Origin: Volvariella volvacea V23 | Lineage: Eukaryota > Basidiomycota > Agaricomycetes > Agaricales > Pluteaceae | Reading direction: 5' to 3' | Length of the DNA stretch: 64,000 nucleotides | Assembly: GCA_000349905.1 (NCBI GenBank) | Contig: KB722774.1 | Location: 62,001 to 126,000, forward strand | In this document: positions 1 through 10,960 of the stretch, one piece after another | How positions within the stretch are numbered: position 1 is the first letter of the stretch | How the letters are laid out: every line of letters begins with the position of its first letter | The notes under the pieces: generated by a model | The model's database searches: none | What the model was told of the DNA's origin: nothing | The model's input: the letters and a program-made list of their open reading frames with translations, nothing else | Position numbers and translations under genes: made by a program

Positions 1-889
1 ATAAGTATCTACCCACAGAGACGGAGACCCTCTTAATACCAGGGAATTCACAACCTTGAACTCGCCAGACATTTGATATCCAGGGCTGAAAGATGCTATA
101 GGTATTGTCCTCGATGGGCGTATTGATCTCGATTTCCAGGCTGAGAGTCATTAAGAATGAAGTCGAGTTGAGGAAAGAAATGCATTCCGACTCAGATCCA
201 TCCATATATAGGTCGACAAGGTGGTGGAAGGTGATGCTTGTTGGATAATGGTATGGGGATTCCAAGGGCGGTAGCGCGTTAACCAATTTCAGCGTACGCA
301 AGTTGGGCATGGATTGGAGGGTAGTTGCTAGCTGGAGTGTGGATGGCTTAGTTTCTGGCCTTGAGATGATGAGAGATTGGAGTGAAAGTACAGCGTGAAA
401 GAGGGACATATCCCAAGAAAACCCAGCATCGATTAATTCCAGGAAAGTCAGACGGGGAGCCGATCCACTCAGAAGCAGTTGCGGTGGATAATGGGCGATA
501 GAACCAGATCAGAGAGAGAGGTGCATCAGTTTCGGTGCAGGGTTGAGAAGAAAGGTATGCTTGACTGAATGGTTGAGCGCGAAATTGAGCGACTTGACGC
601 AGTGCCACTGTTCTGAGACAGCTTCCAAGGTGTTTCTGATGAATTTCTTGGGATACATCCTTAGAGCCAGGAGAGTGAAAGAGAGTGGAGCAACTCCAGA
701 GCGCTCAAGGAGTATAGGTGAGAGTGAGCAATAGGGTATCCGGATGTCTGTCCATAAAATGTGACCTCCAAGGATTACGGTCCACCAATGCTGACAAACT
801 GCAGAGATAATCTGGAGCCTTGTATCGATGTTTTCGCGTAAAGCGCGTATAGAATTGCATTCCAGAGAGTCAGATGCGTTGGCAGGCAT
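1..889 (-). pseudogene. F-box protein, subfamily A: broken copy, partial at window edge
   Basis: On the minus strand from the ATG at 887-889 the reading matches the intact subfamily A gene at 39590 over most of its length (shared HILWTDIR, then LLERSG, FSWDM, SMPNLRTL and STSFL blocks). Two lesions are visible. The N-terminal segment that carries the F-box helices in the paralogues at 39590 and 41461 is absent: the text jumps in frame from the N-terminal helix to the HILWTDIR region, a loss of about 55 residues compared with the 41461 copy. A TGA at complement 509-511 then interrupts the frame where the 39590 copy has Arg. Downstream of it the same frame stays open to base 1, so the 3' end lies outside the window. 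No other frameshift was seen. Probably a pseudogene; homology is by eye. Confidence 0.75.
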
Positions 890-1763
890 GGTTGTGTAGG
901 CACTGAGTGTGGACTTGTTTGGCTGCAAGTCATACGAAACCAAAGTATGTCAGCTGTCATCAACACTTGTTCTTGTCTGTGTCCCTCCGGCGTCCACACC
1001 CCCGGATCCTCTTTGGGGTAAACACCAGTCAAGCTGGCCTGCAACGAAAAGGCAGTATTTGTCGTTTCCAATGCTCGAACAATCACAACCACGTCGTATG
1101 CACGCTAGGTGGGTTTCACCGAAGATATCTCTCTGAAAATAGCACTCATGCATCACGGAAATCGTCAATCAGTCGATCCTCTACCCCTTGGCTTATCGCC
1201 ATTCTGGCATGTGGTGATGTAGCCGGCCTGTTAGGCTCACACCAAACACCGTGCTTCGGCTACTGAATGCACAACCAAACCTTTGACAACCAAAAAACTG
1301 GGACGCCGATTGTCACTTCTTCTGCCGATGCTCTGCGGTAGCGTGCCATGTGGCGTACATCATTCACATCTCCATTAACCTGCTTTCTAATCCTCGCCTA
1401 TATCCCGTAGTGTGCCGTTGAGCACGCTCTTCGTGCTCGTGCTTGCTTCTTCGAGTGGTATTTATGTCCTTCCGAATTCACCCCCTGAGCTCTCATCACT
1501 CGTTTGAAGTGATGAATCTTCGTTTTGTCATCCCCAGTGAGCTATGATAAGGATGGTCATACAATTCCCAATAGTTATATACCATTTGCGGTGATACAAA
1601 TAACTCGGGATTCACAACCCATACCTCTGCGGTATCCTGCGACCCATCTCCACCGAACACTTGACTACCAGTCTGTCATCGGTTCACGCCTTGCGCCCAC
1701 CTTGAGATCTCTCCTTCGTCCCAGACAGGGCTGTCGAGTTGGGAGTAGACCAAAAGAGAACGT
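890..1763. other. Intergenic, no gene supported
   Basis: Between the start of the F-box relic and the membrane-protein gene. Only short overlapping open frames on both strands, with no recognisable domain, exon chain or RNA gene. It would hold the upstream regions of the two divergent neighbours. Confidence 0.5.
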
Positions 1764-3134
1764 ATGGCGTTCACAGTCGTTGAATCGTCGATCTTAGGTG
1801 TTGGTTTGGAGCTGTTACTCTATGGTACGCCTCTCTTCTCATTTATCTTGACGAAATTGGAGATCAACTGCATCTCGATACAGGCGTCTACGTCGTTCTC
1901 TACATCCTGGCGATGCTCTGTTTGACTGCTTGGAGGAGAAAAGGGGATCCGATACACAAATTCTACCTAACCTTTTGCTGCTTGCTGTTTTTACTGGCTA
2001 CTATGCATGCAATGACCAAATGGGTCTTTTTGTATCGAGATATGGTGAGTGATGCACCATTCCCTACTAGTTGGGTATCGAGACTAACCTCTTTTCAAGT
2101 CTCGATTTTCCACAGTTATTGCGGATGACCGAGACCGAAATCGTGCAGAACAATTCTCAGCAGCACTCTTTAATATTAGTGACGTTCTCGGAGAGCTCGT
2201 GCTGGTACGAGAGCCTCCTGTTTTCAATCATTTCAGCCACGAATTATTTCCAGTAGCTGTATCGTTGCTGGACCATTTGGCACAGAAACCCTTATATTCT
2301 CTTCGTAATTGGAACTGTATGGCTTGCCTTCCTTGGTAAGTCCTATGCTTTCCCGCTGCTCCGGTTAACTGATCGACTGCTGCCTTCAGGCGTCGTGATA
2401 GTAACGATGTACTTCCTACTACAATCAAGCTCCCTGATCGCACCCGAGTCCCTACTTCCACTCGGAACAGCCGCATTCGCTCTCCCCCTCGTCTTTAACG
2501 TCTTGGTTTCATTCCTTGTCGTCGGTCGACTCTGGTACTTTGGACAACGGCAGAAGACATCGAGTACCAGCCGCGAAGCATTCGCCTCTTTGCATCAGTC
2601 CCTCCAAAGACACCTGCACAACGCCATGCTCATCACGATTGAAGCTGGGCTGCTGTACTTCCTTGTACAAGCAGTGCTGACGGGGCTATACGTGTCCGGT
2701 CATCCAGCTCAGCTGATGTGGTCTCATATCACTGCCCAAATCTATGTGAGTGGCCCATTGGATTAGTCTTTTCCTACAAATTTAACACCACCTCCTCCGC
2801 TCAGGGGATCGCCCCAACTCTCATTTTCGTCCGCGTCGGACTCGGCCACTCCATCCAACTAGCGGGCGCCGAATCAGATCAGCACCTCAGCGAAAGCGTG
2901 CGCTCCGTGCGTCACCACCCGGGACACACTCGAAACCCTTCTTCCCAGCATCAGCTGGCGCCTATCACCATCACACGTACTGTCCTGGTCGAACCATCAG
3001 ATTCTACGGATGGTGGTCATGAGGTGATTCCTATAAGAGATCTGGAGCGTGGGCAGCACAAGCCAGGTGGTTTTGAGTATCAGAGGAGTAAATGGAAATC
3101 GTTTATATCTATTGATCGCGAATCGCAGAACTGA
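1764..3134 (+). CDS. Seven-helix membrane protein, basidiomycete family of unknown function
   Basis: Exons 1764-1824, 1884-2044, 2100-2204, 2257-2335, 2390-2745 and 2805-3134 join in frame to 363 residues. About seven hydrophobic segments are visible, starting near residues 10-35 and ending with the helix before IAPTLIFVRVGLG. The helix-loop pattern (ELLLYG at the first helix, LYRCWTIW before the fourth, IAPTLI with a VRVGLG tail after the last) is familiar from the many uncharacterised seven-transmembrane proteins of mushroom fungi. The last roughly 90 residues are hydrophilic and presumably cytosolic. It should sit in the plasma or an internal membrane; a receptor-like role is often guessed for this family but nothing here proves it. 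It lacks the look of STE3 pheromone receptors. Exon 4 relies on an acceptor reading CAGTAG, chosen because it alone keeps the frame. Confidence 0.8.
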
Positions 3135-4755
3135 TTCTATTGATGTGTTTGGTTGTGGACGTTTTAGTATTGGTAGATTGCTTGGAATGGAGACATGTGC
3201 GTCTAGCATCTGTATTTATTTATGTGCCTTCTTTTTCTTAGCTCGCCCTCATGGAATCGGTGTACTTGTCATAGGATAATATAAAAGGCAGTAGCTTTCA
3301 CAATCTTCGACATTCACCAGGAGCCTTTTTTTTTACCCATGCGATTTCGTACTCGCTCTACCTAATTGTAAATCTCACAACGAAACTTCCTTAACGCAAG
3401 AACAAGGACAGCCACTTTCATCCCGGCGTTTGCACCCACACGCCCACCACTTTTTGCCCATAACTTGCTGTTTCCCTTTCGCGATCCGATCCCGTAAGGG
3501 ACCTATTGAAATTACCTCTGCGGCACATTTGGTGGCGCATGCGCGCAATTCAGCGCACTGGACGCGATTTGGAAGCGTCCTTCTCCAAGGTCACTAGCCG
3601 GCTGTCTTTGTCTCGTTTTTGTCCACTTTCCTTGTCGTCGTCGATCTTGCCTATACTGCGTGTTCCTCGCGATGGTTTCCTGCGGTCCCGTACTGTGTTG
3701 TCGGCGTGCTAGGCATATTGAAACAAACACCGGCTTTTTGCGCTCCAAGCTTCACCGCTGCCCAATCAAAGCCAGGTCCAAATCCGACACCATCAAGTTA
3801 CTCGCTTAAATCGATTTAGACTGTCTCTGTGCCTTGTTCCTCCGACGGTTAGCTTGACTGAATCAACTGCCGGTCAAGTCATATCACAGTCTTAGCCGAC
3901 TTCCCTGGTTTGGTAGATTTCCAGAGATTTCCTCCCGACCACTCCACCTGCCAGGGAACCCTGTGGAGCTTCTCGGGATGACTCGTTGGCCGCAAGTCAA
4001 GTCTTCCGGTCTTGGCCACACGACCGNNNNNNNNNNNNNNNNNNNNNNNNNNNNNNNNNNNNNNNNNNNNNNNNNNNNNNNNNNNNNNNNNNNNNNNNNN
4101 NNNNNNNNNNNNNNNNNNNNNNNNNNATTGCCTTCGTCGAAGTAAGCTCTGAGCTCTGAGCTTCGCTGGTATCATTAGCAACCCGAGGTTCTGAGCTCGT
4201 TCACGATAACGCGAGCCACAAGAGTTTTGTGCGCTCGCTAGTTTGTATGGTAAGCCAGGCGTGCACGATCCATGGTTAAGATTGCTCCATCGATTATCAA
4301 CCAAAGCGCCTACCATAAAGCGCCAAGGGATGACCAAAAGTGCCCCTCCTGCTCAAACGCACCGCCAATTTCGTGCACCCGGCCGTATCCAAGCAACTAC
4401 ACACATCCCATCAACCGTGCAATTAACATCCGCACTCACTCTCGTCATCTGTCAGTTCTCCATCTCGAGGTCAAAGGTCCCGCTCCATAACGAGTAATCT
4501 CGGCCAAACGGGGAAATCCTTCAAGTGCCTTCCTCAGGGTGGCGAAATATTAACTCTTGCGTGGGCTGGGCCTGAAGGCGTGCGCCACTGTCACTCTGTC
4601 AGTGGCAGAGCGGTACGTCACGATCAGAGTGGCCTTGTTCAGCAACTCATTCTGGCAGATACTTTCAGATGCTAAAGACGTTGCAAAGTTGGAGAACAAG
4701 GAAAGAGCATTCCGAGGGAATGGCTATGGCTTCGATGCTGAGTGGATTGAACGCG
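3135..4755. other. Intergenic with assembly gap, no gene supported
   Basis: No exon chain or conserved motif was found on either strand. The stretch is interrupted by 100 Ns, so any gene spanning the gap would be missed. Confidence 0.5.
4027..4126. other. Assembly gap (100 N)
   Basis: Exactly 100 unresolved bases, the usual placeholder for a scaffold gap of unknown true size. Confidence 0.98.
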
Positions 4756-4763
4756 TATATAAG
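4756..4763 (+). promoter_or_regulatory. TATA box of the secreted-peptide gene
   Basis: TATATAAG lies 117 bp upstream of the ATG at 4880. The same octamer stands 67 bp upstream of the Zn2Cys6 gene (19279-19286). Spacing and sequence suit a core promoter with a short 5' leader; inferred, no transcript data. Confidence 0.55.
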
Positions 4764-4879
4764 AGCGTTGGGCGATGCGCTCAATCTTCAGCATCAGTCC
4801 TCTCCAAGTATCTCCTTTAGAGCTCAAAGCCTAGTCAATCTCTACTCGCCCACTTGACATCCCGTCGAAAACAGTAAAT

Positions 4880-5082
4880 ATGTTGACCAAGACCATTGCC
4901 TACCTCGTCCTCGCTCTCTGTGAGTAGCCCCAAACCCGCTGGCTCGATCCAAGTAACTGAGCGATTTCCTAGCTTTGTTGGCAGTCAACGCCTCCCCGGT
5001 GCCAGCACCCCAGGAAGAGTCCCCACCGCCCCCACCCCCTCCTGAAGTCACACCTTACATCTGCCGCTACTACTGCGTCTAA
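4880..5082 (+). CDS. Small secreted proline-rich peptide (49 residues)
   Basis: Exons 4880-4919 and 4973-5082 are joined by a 53-nt GT-AG intron with a GTGAGT donor. The product starts with MLTKTIAYLVLAL, a classic signal peptide; cleavage is expected near NAS/PVPAP at about residue 20. The mature peptide would be only about 29 residues: an acidic EES, a run of seven prolines, then the C-terminal end ICRYYCV with two cysteines. A TATA box lies upstream, and an intron-like segment (5084-5143, GTATGC to CTCTCTAG) immediately follows the stop, probably in the 3' UTR. I recognise no family. The Cys lies two residues from the end, so it is not a CaaX pheromone precursor. It could be a small effector-like or signalling peptide, or a gene born recently by chance. 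Secretion is well supported by sequence; function is unknown. Confidence 0.6.
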
Positions 5083-5143
5083 TGTATGCATTATTGCCCA
5101 CTCGTCCCGGCTACAGAGGCTAACCACTTCATCACCTCTCTAG

Positions 5144-5860
5144 AGCCTAAACTCAACCAGGCTCACTCAGCCAATATACCTCGCTGTCATCCTTAATTTA
5201 AACTCATACTTATCATGAGTTGGAAGAATTTGTATCCCTATGGAAACTCTCGCGCTCAAGGACATTTTCCTTACACCGCCTGGAATCACCTTCACTCGTT
5301 TCTGGTCCTCTAGTTCAAAAATCTTAACAGACATCTTCGACGTTCGTTTCTTCGTTCCCTACTTCTTGTCGCTATGGCTTGCCTATAGATAGTGACACCT
5401 GGTGTATCCCTCTCTCGAATCTGCTTCGCTACATCTGCTGTAGCCTAGAATTCATGTTGACATCCTATTACGTGGAGAATATATCGTTATACCTTTTCAG
5501 CATCGCGACGTGACATCAAAGCACACTACCGAGAGGGCGAAAGTCTTCTCCTTCTCAGACGAATTCGAAGCTTCAAGACACGCTTGCAATCGGGTAAATT
5601 CAAATCCATTCCTCTCGAGTCCTATAAGCAAAAAAGAACAGTACTATTTGTATCTAATATATCACAAATCCTAGGAAAAGACGATTCAAAAACAAGATCA
5701 GAAACAAGTATACACAAGGCGTACACGATTAACTAGAAGATACCACCAAACAACGTCAAGACAAGAGCAGGGAGTATCCAAGATAAGGGTCAAACAGTCC
5801 GCACAACACCTACAATTCCAATTCAGGCACGCTCACACCCGATTCGACACACTCGCTGCA
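5144..5860. other. Intergenic, no gene supported
   Basis: Between the secreted peptide and the 3' end of HSE1. No exon chain or structured RNA was seen; it should contain the 3' UTRs of the two converging genes. Confidence 0.5.
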
Positions 5861-8800
5861 TCACAAACCACCCTTGTAAGCACTATTACCAAGATTTGGC
5901 GACCTCGAAGGCGAAGTAGCACCAAATCCACCCTGGGTGACCGAATTCTTCTTAGGGATCACCCAAGACGGTGTAGAACCCGCAGCTGGAGCAGTCGCGG
6001 CCCCGGGGCTGGGTCCAGCGCTAGGACCAGGACCAAGAGGAGCTCCAGCGTACGCTCCATTACTTCCCGCAATAGGGGTGGGTTCAGAGGCGGCGGGGTT
6101 CGTGTTAATGGCTGGAGCAGGCCCGTCATAGAGCGAGTAACGTTTTTGTGCGGCAGGAATCAAGGGCTGTATTTGTGGTAAACCTTGAGTTTGATGGGGC
6201 TGGGAGTAAGGCTGGGGCTGGGTCTGAGGTTGAGGCTGGGACTGGACCTGTGACTCGGCAGGATGAGGATTCGTCAAGCTCAGAAAGTCGTCAATAGACG
6301 CCGAAGCGGGAGCAGAGGCACCAGGCTGGGCAGAAGCACCTCCAATGGGCCCGGCTTGACTAAGGGCAATCGGTGAGGACTGCCTTGGCTGGCCGTAACC
6401 TTGATATTGTTGTTGCTGCTGTTGGGCGTGTGGCTGCTGCTGCTGGTTCTGCTGGTTTTGTGCTTGAATACCGACGGCAGGGTCCTGAGCCTGAGATTGA
6501 CCTTGAGTCCCACCTGCAGCGGTAGGCGCGGCGGCCTGGGCCGAGCTGGTAATACTAGGAACAGAGAAGAAATAGACAGCTCCAGCAGGATCCGTGCCCC
6601 CTTGCGCATAGTATGAAGCCCATGCTTGAACGTTGGGATCGGCGTATGTTGCCTTGGGGTCGAAGACATATGGGGGCCCTTGTTGCTGCTGCTGCTGTTG
6701 GGGCTGGGGCTGGGGTTGAGCTTGAGAAACAGGCTGCGCTTGCGCTTGGGGTAGCGTTTGCTGAGGTTGGGGTAGGGGCTGAGATTGACGGCGTTGCGGC
6801 TGCGGCTGCGGCTGTACCTGAGGTTGTTGAGCCTGGGGGTCTGGTTGCGACGACCGCCGCACTTGTTGGGCTTGCTGGGGCAAAGGTTCCGCACGAGACT
6901 GGAGCGGCTGGGTATAGGTCTGCGGGGAGCCTACTATCGCGGGTTGGGGACTTTGGGACGGTCCAAGATTGGTAATCCCTCCAGCGAGGTCTGTGCTCTG
7001 TGTGCCCGCACCATACGGCGGCTGAGTGTGTTGGGAAACTGAAGCGACTTGGGCCTGAGGCTGTGGTTGAGGCTGTTGCTGTTGCTGTTGCGGGACTGAA
7101 CCTTGTTGCTGCTGGTAGATAGGGTTATCACCAGGGTATGGCAAGGATTGAATTGGTTGCTGAAGCTGTGTCTGAGCCGGCGGTTGAGGTTGTGGTTGAG
7201 CCTGAGCTTGATGCTGAATTTGGAGAGGCTGAATCTGAGGAAGAGTGGGTTGTTGTGGCTGAGGTTGTGGCTGAGGTTGCGATTGAGCTGGATAAGGAAC
7301 GGGCCCCTGGATGCTATACGGCTGTTGTGGAGCGGGATAACCAACTGGTTGCGATTGGACAGATTGGGTTTGTGCCGGCGCTTGAGGTTGAGGTTGGGGT
7401 CCATAAGGCGCTGGGATCTGACTAGGTTGGGGTTGAGGTCCATACAGTGCTGGGTTGTGGTCAACGTATGGTTGCGGCCCTATGGGAGCAGGGGCTGGAT
7501 TGGGATATCCTGTCTGTGTTGCCTCGGGCTGCTGATGTCCATAAGCCGACGCGCCCGCAGGAAATCCTGAAAAAGGAGCGGGGGGCGTCCAGTAGGGTTG
7601 AGGACTTGTAGGCGAAGCATAGTCCGGTCGTCGACCACCAGAATCGGAGCGTCCATATGGTTGTTGTTGCTGTGGTGGACGGTAGGGTGCTTGATCATAA
7701 ACTACGATAGGCAAACGTGAGCATCGTAGGTGCTGTGCAAAAAACACAAGACGAACCTCCTGTGTGCCGTGCTAGGCTCTCCTCCATCATACGATCAAAG
7801 ATGGTTCGAGCCCGCACAAATGACTCATTCATCGAAACCAGATCAGCTTAACACATACTTGAGTACTGGAGATCTCATCTGCGACAATATGCTTACCTCT
7901 CTTTTGGCTATACTTGTCAATTAATTTCACCACCTTCGGCCGCAAGGACATGCAAGATTTGTAGAGTTCCTAGATCACATTTAGCTAACTCGTCACCCAG
8001 AAAAGTGCACAACATACTTGGATTTCTTCATTATCGGCTAGATTATCTTTTGCAGGATCAAGCGATCGTAGCATGCTAAGAAGCTTCTCGACATTGACAG
8101 CTTGTGCGAACACAGCAGCCTCTTGCTCCGCCTCCTTGGCGAGTTCTGCTGCAGTTGGCTCAGGTATAGGTTCCTATTACACCAACTAAGTCAGGTTACG
8201 CGAAAAGGGTTGGTGTATTCATACCACATAGTTGACTGGGAAGATACCTGTCCTCCCTTTCAATTGTCCACGCCACCAATCCTTGTATCCTCGGTCAACT
8301 ACTTTGATGATGTCACCCTTTTCGAAACCCAGTTCTCCTGGTTCAGTAGGTTCAAAAGTATGTAAAGCGCGGACGCGCGTCACAAGAGCCCCTGAAGGCA
8401 ATGATGCAGTTGTAGTAGTAGTTGAGGCGGCTGCGGTAGTTGCGGGTGTAGCCGCGGATGCGGATGACAAACTTGCCGATGATGCCTGATGCTGCAGGTT
8501 CTGGTAGGTCTGGTGTTGCTGCGGGGACGGTGCACGAGGAGACGGTGTACGTGCAGGAACATAGCCCGAGGGGTACGTAGGTGGCGCAAATGGATTGGCA
8601 GTACTGGCTGAGGTTGTAGCCTTGGTGGTTGAGGATGTTGCGGTTTTATTATTGGAACTAGCGGTTGCGGGTGCCTTGTTGGCATTGGAAGAACCGGAAG
8701 AACCTCCTGCACCACCGGACGATGCCAAGCTATACTCCGCCCATTGACTTCTGCCCCCTCTATCCTTGAGCGACATCTCAAGGACCTTTTGCAACTCTTC

Positions 8801-9542
8801 TTCCTCTCTGCGCCGGATCTCATCATCAACGTCTGGAGGTGGTGCTTCTTGGGGAGTTTCGAACTTGAAATCTAGAAAGAGTGTTACTATTTTAACAGGC
8901 AGGAATACCTAAGCAAACGACAGCCTTACTTTTAGCCTTGAGATTATTGTAGCAATCTTCTATGAGGCCCAGGGTTGTATCACTCTCGAACTCGGTCTTC
9001 CACATCGCGATTAAAGATAGTGCACGCTTTTTAACTTTATCATGCGTAGTCTAGAGGCGAGGTGTAAACGACGTCCAGGGATACCAGGCGATGAGGGCCA
9101 CGTACGCGATCAGTGATAATCTTCTCCAGCCCCTGTGTAAAGGCTTTCGAGGCAATTTCCCTGTGCACCTCGATCCCACAGTTCTTCGATAAAGCCTCTA
9201 CCAACGTGAGAGCGTATAGTTGAACGTTTGCCAATCTATGCGTAAGCCGTTTGAGGATTGCTGCAATTACATCCCGGGCCCTATAAGCGCCCAATTACGC
9301 AGTCAGTCGTCGCAACTGGAATATATGCGCATATATGTGGTGCATACCCATCCTGGCCCTCGTCCAAGACTTTGTCGCAAAGATTAAGTATGATTTCCCA
9401 GTTCTCGCTTGTCAGATTTTCATCCGTCGCTTTCGCTGATATGCGGTAGGTCCAGGCGCATCAACACCAGGTGAGTGGCGCAAAAGTGTGACAACAGCCA
9501 AGCGAGCTCACCGACAATCTCATCGTATGAGTTCTGAGTCAT
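5861..9542 (-). CDS. HSE1: ESCRT-0 subunit Hse1 (STAM-like)
   Basis: Nine exons (complement 9512-9542, 9345-9435, 9106-9280, 8930-9050, 8225-8871, 8018-8173, 7897-7969, 7757-7846, 5861-7701) give 1074 residues. Order: VHS domain (about 5-140, opening DEIVAKATDENLTSENWE), ubiquitin-interacting motif (about 160-178, EEELQKVLEMSLKD), a Ser/Thr/Ala-rich linker, SH3 domain (about 300-355, with ALHTF, ELGFEKGD, WWRG and GIFPVNYV), a helical GAT-like core (about 375-460, ending RTIFDRMMEESLARH) that in the family pairs with Vps27, then about 610 residues very rich in Gln and Pro. Hse1 binds ubiquitinated cargo on endosomes and starts ESCRT sorting to the vacuole. The tail is far longer than in budding yeast, whose Hse1 is about 450 residues. 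The gene shares a 193-bp divergent promoter with MMS2. The last intron has a weaker GTTCGT donor. Identity is secure from domain order. Confidence 0.93.
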
Positions 9543-9735
9543 TGCGGGCGACGAGGAGGAGAAGTGAAGAAAGGATTGTCGTGATGAAGGACAAGAGGTA
9601 GTGGAGCGTTTATGGAATCGGTGGTGGCTGTGCTAGGTCACACGTTCCTGAATCTGGCAGGCTGATGCTCGGAGCGGAAGGCGAGCCCAGCACCGCCCGT
9701 AATCTCTGCCACAACCATCACATCCCATCGCTGAA
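9543..9735. promoter_or_regulatory. Divergent promoter region HSE1 / MMS2
   Basis: Only 193 bp separate the two start codons, which point away from each other, so the transcripts must start within it or overlap. No clear TATA box was seen. Confidence 0.6.
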
Positions 9736-10332
9736 ATGGCCAAAGGTACTGAGCTCGTCCGTCTGATCGCCCCAATATATCTGTTGATCATCGTCCATCA
9801 AAGTTCCCAGAAACTTTCGTCTGCTTGAGGAGCTCGAGAAAGGCGAGAAGGGCATTGGAGATGGATCCTGCTCTTACGGATTGGAGGATGGCGATGATAT
9901 CCTGATGAGCAACTGGAATGGCACAATCATTGGTCCTGGCCATGTAAGTGCTGCTCGACGATTCACCCCGTCTACCATTCGATGATTCTCCGCGATGAAC
10001 AGACCGTACACGAGAACCGCATATACAGCCTGAAGATCTATTGCGGAGAGTCTTATCCAGACCTGCCCCCGACTGTTCAGTTCCTCTCCCGTGTCAACCT
10101 TCCCTTTGTGAGCCAGGTCGATGGCAAAGTTGACCCTCACAGGCTACCAGTTCTCGCTCATTGGTCGAGGAGCAACAGCATCGAAACTATCCTAGTTGAG
10201 ATCAGGAGGTAAGTCAGGTTCCGATCTGGATTTGAAGGGTGGATGGTTGATCCACACTTGCGCCACCACAGGGAAATGGCGTCACCATCCAATCGTAAAT
10301 TGCCTCAACCGCCTGAGGGTTCAACTTTCTGA
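9736..10332 (+). CDS. MMS2: Ubiquitin-conjugating enzyme variant Mms2/Uev1
   Basis: Exons 9736-9745, 9804-9943, 10003-10208 and 10272-10332 join to 138 residues, the normal family length. The text follows the UEV pattern: [17 protein letters not shown] at the start, then [20 protein letters not shown], and a [17 protein letters not shown] segment. The E2 active-site cysteine is absent, as in all UEVs. Mms2 pairs with Ubc13 to make Lys63-linked ubiquitin chains, acting on PCNA in error-free post-replication repair; related UEVs serve signalling and trafficking. The first exon is only 10 nt (MAK plus one base), typical for this gene in fungi. The C-terminus ends in a proline-containing tail (PQPPEGSTF). 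Its divergent neighbour HSE1 also belongs to ubiquitin biology. Confidence 0.93.
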
Positions 10333-10639
10333 GTTTGCGTGGTTGAGGTCCCGCTGCAGTAGGTTTTGTGTCTGTCTTGGACTAGATTGGGAGGCAGCGT
10401 GTCGCTTGAACGCTGTCCACAATATGTATCACTGTCCCATCATGTTCCTCTTTGTAATTGCATCAAAGCTCTCAATGACAAGTATTGAACTGTAGACCTC
10501 GGTTATCTGATGTTGATGTAGTTAAATGGCTAGATGCAGAGTAAACACTTCCGGTTACAGAGGATAGAAATAACTGTCTTGCATAATGCAAGCGCCTACG
10601 TAATCAAAAAGTTGAAACTATTCGTCAGGAGCATTGCGC

Positions 10640-10653
10640 AAAAATGCAAAAAA
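10640..10653 (-). terminator. Pol III terminator of tRNA-Pro
   Basis: On the minus strand a run of six T follows the discriminator base directly, with a second run of five T just beyond, as expected for RNA polymerase III termination. Confidence 0.7.
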
Positions 10654-10752
10654 GGGCCCAACCGGGAGTTGAACCCGGGACCTCGCACATCTTCCCGACC
10701 TTCGTCGAGGGGAACACCCGAAGCGCGAATCATACTACTAGACCATTGGGCC
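10654..10752 (-). tRNA. tRNA-Pro(CGG) with 27-nt intron
   Basis: The minus strand folds as a tRNA: acceptor stem GGCCCAA with TTGGGCC, D arm beginning GTCTAG, anticodon stem CGCGC with GTGCG (one G-U pair), loop TTCGGGT with anticodon CGG, variable AGGTC, T arm CCGGG-TTCAACT-CCCGG and discriminator C. The two halves are separated by 27 nt between positions 37 and 38, the canonical place for a nuclear tRNA intron, giving 72 nt mature plus 27. A poly-T terminator follows. It reads CCG proline codons. Confidence 0.92.
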
Positions 10753-10960
10753 TTTGTTAAAGCTGTAACATATGTATCCATACTAAGAAAGCCCCATCAT
10801 GTCTGACCTGCAGCACACGGACACCCTTAGGCCTCAGGCCAGCAGAAATGTTCCAGCAACTCCGGAGGATTGCCGACAAGATAAGGAGTGGTGCGGTGCG
10901 CGCGAAATGTGAGATGAGATGGGGTGCAAACACGGCCAAACACACACTCACCTCTTCCAC

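Noticed and set aside
1764..3134. STE3-type pheromone receptor
   Set aside because: Helix motifs match the generic basidiomycete seven-helix family, and no pheromone precursor gene is nearby.
4880..5082. Lipopeptide pheromone precursor
   Set aside because: The last Cys is followed by only one residue, so there is no CaaX box, and a signal peptide is present, which such precursors lack.
6401..7570. Several plus-strand Leu/Val-rich open frames
   Set aside because: They are the antisense of the CAG/CCA-rich repeats coding the Gln/Pro tail of HSE1.
10596..10781. 61-codon frame over the tRNA
   Set aside because: It is made of the tRNA gene itself.
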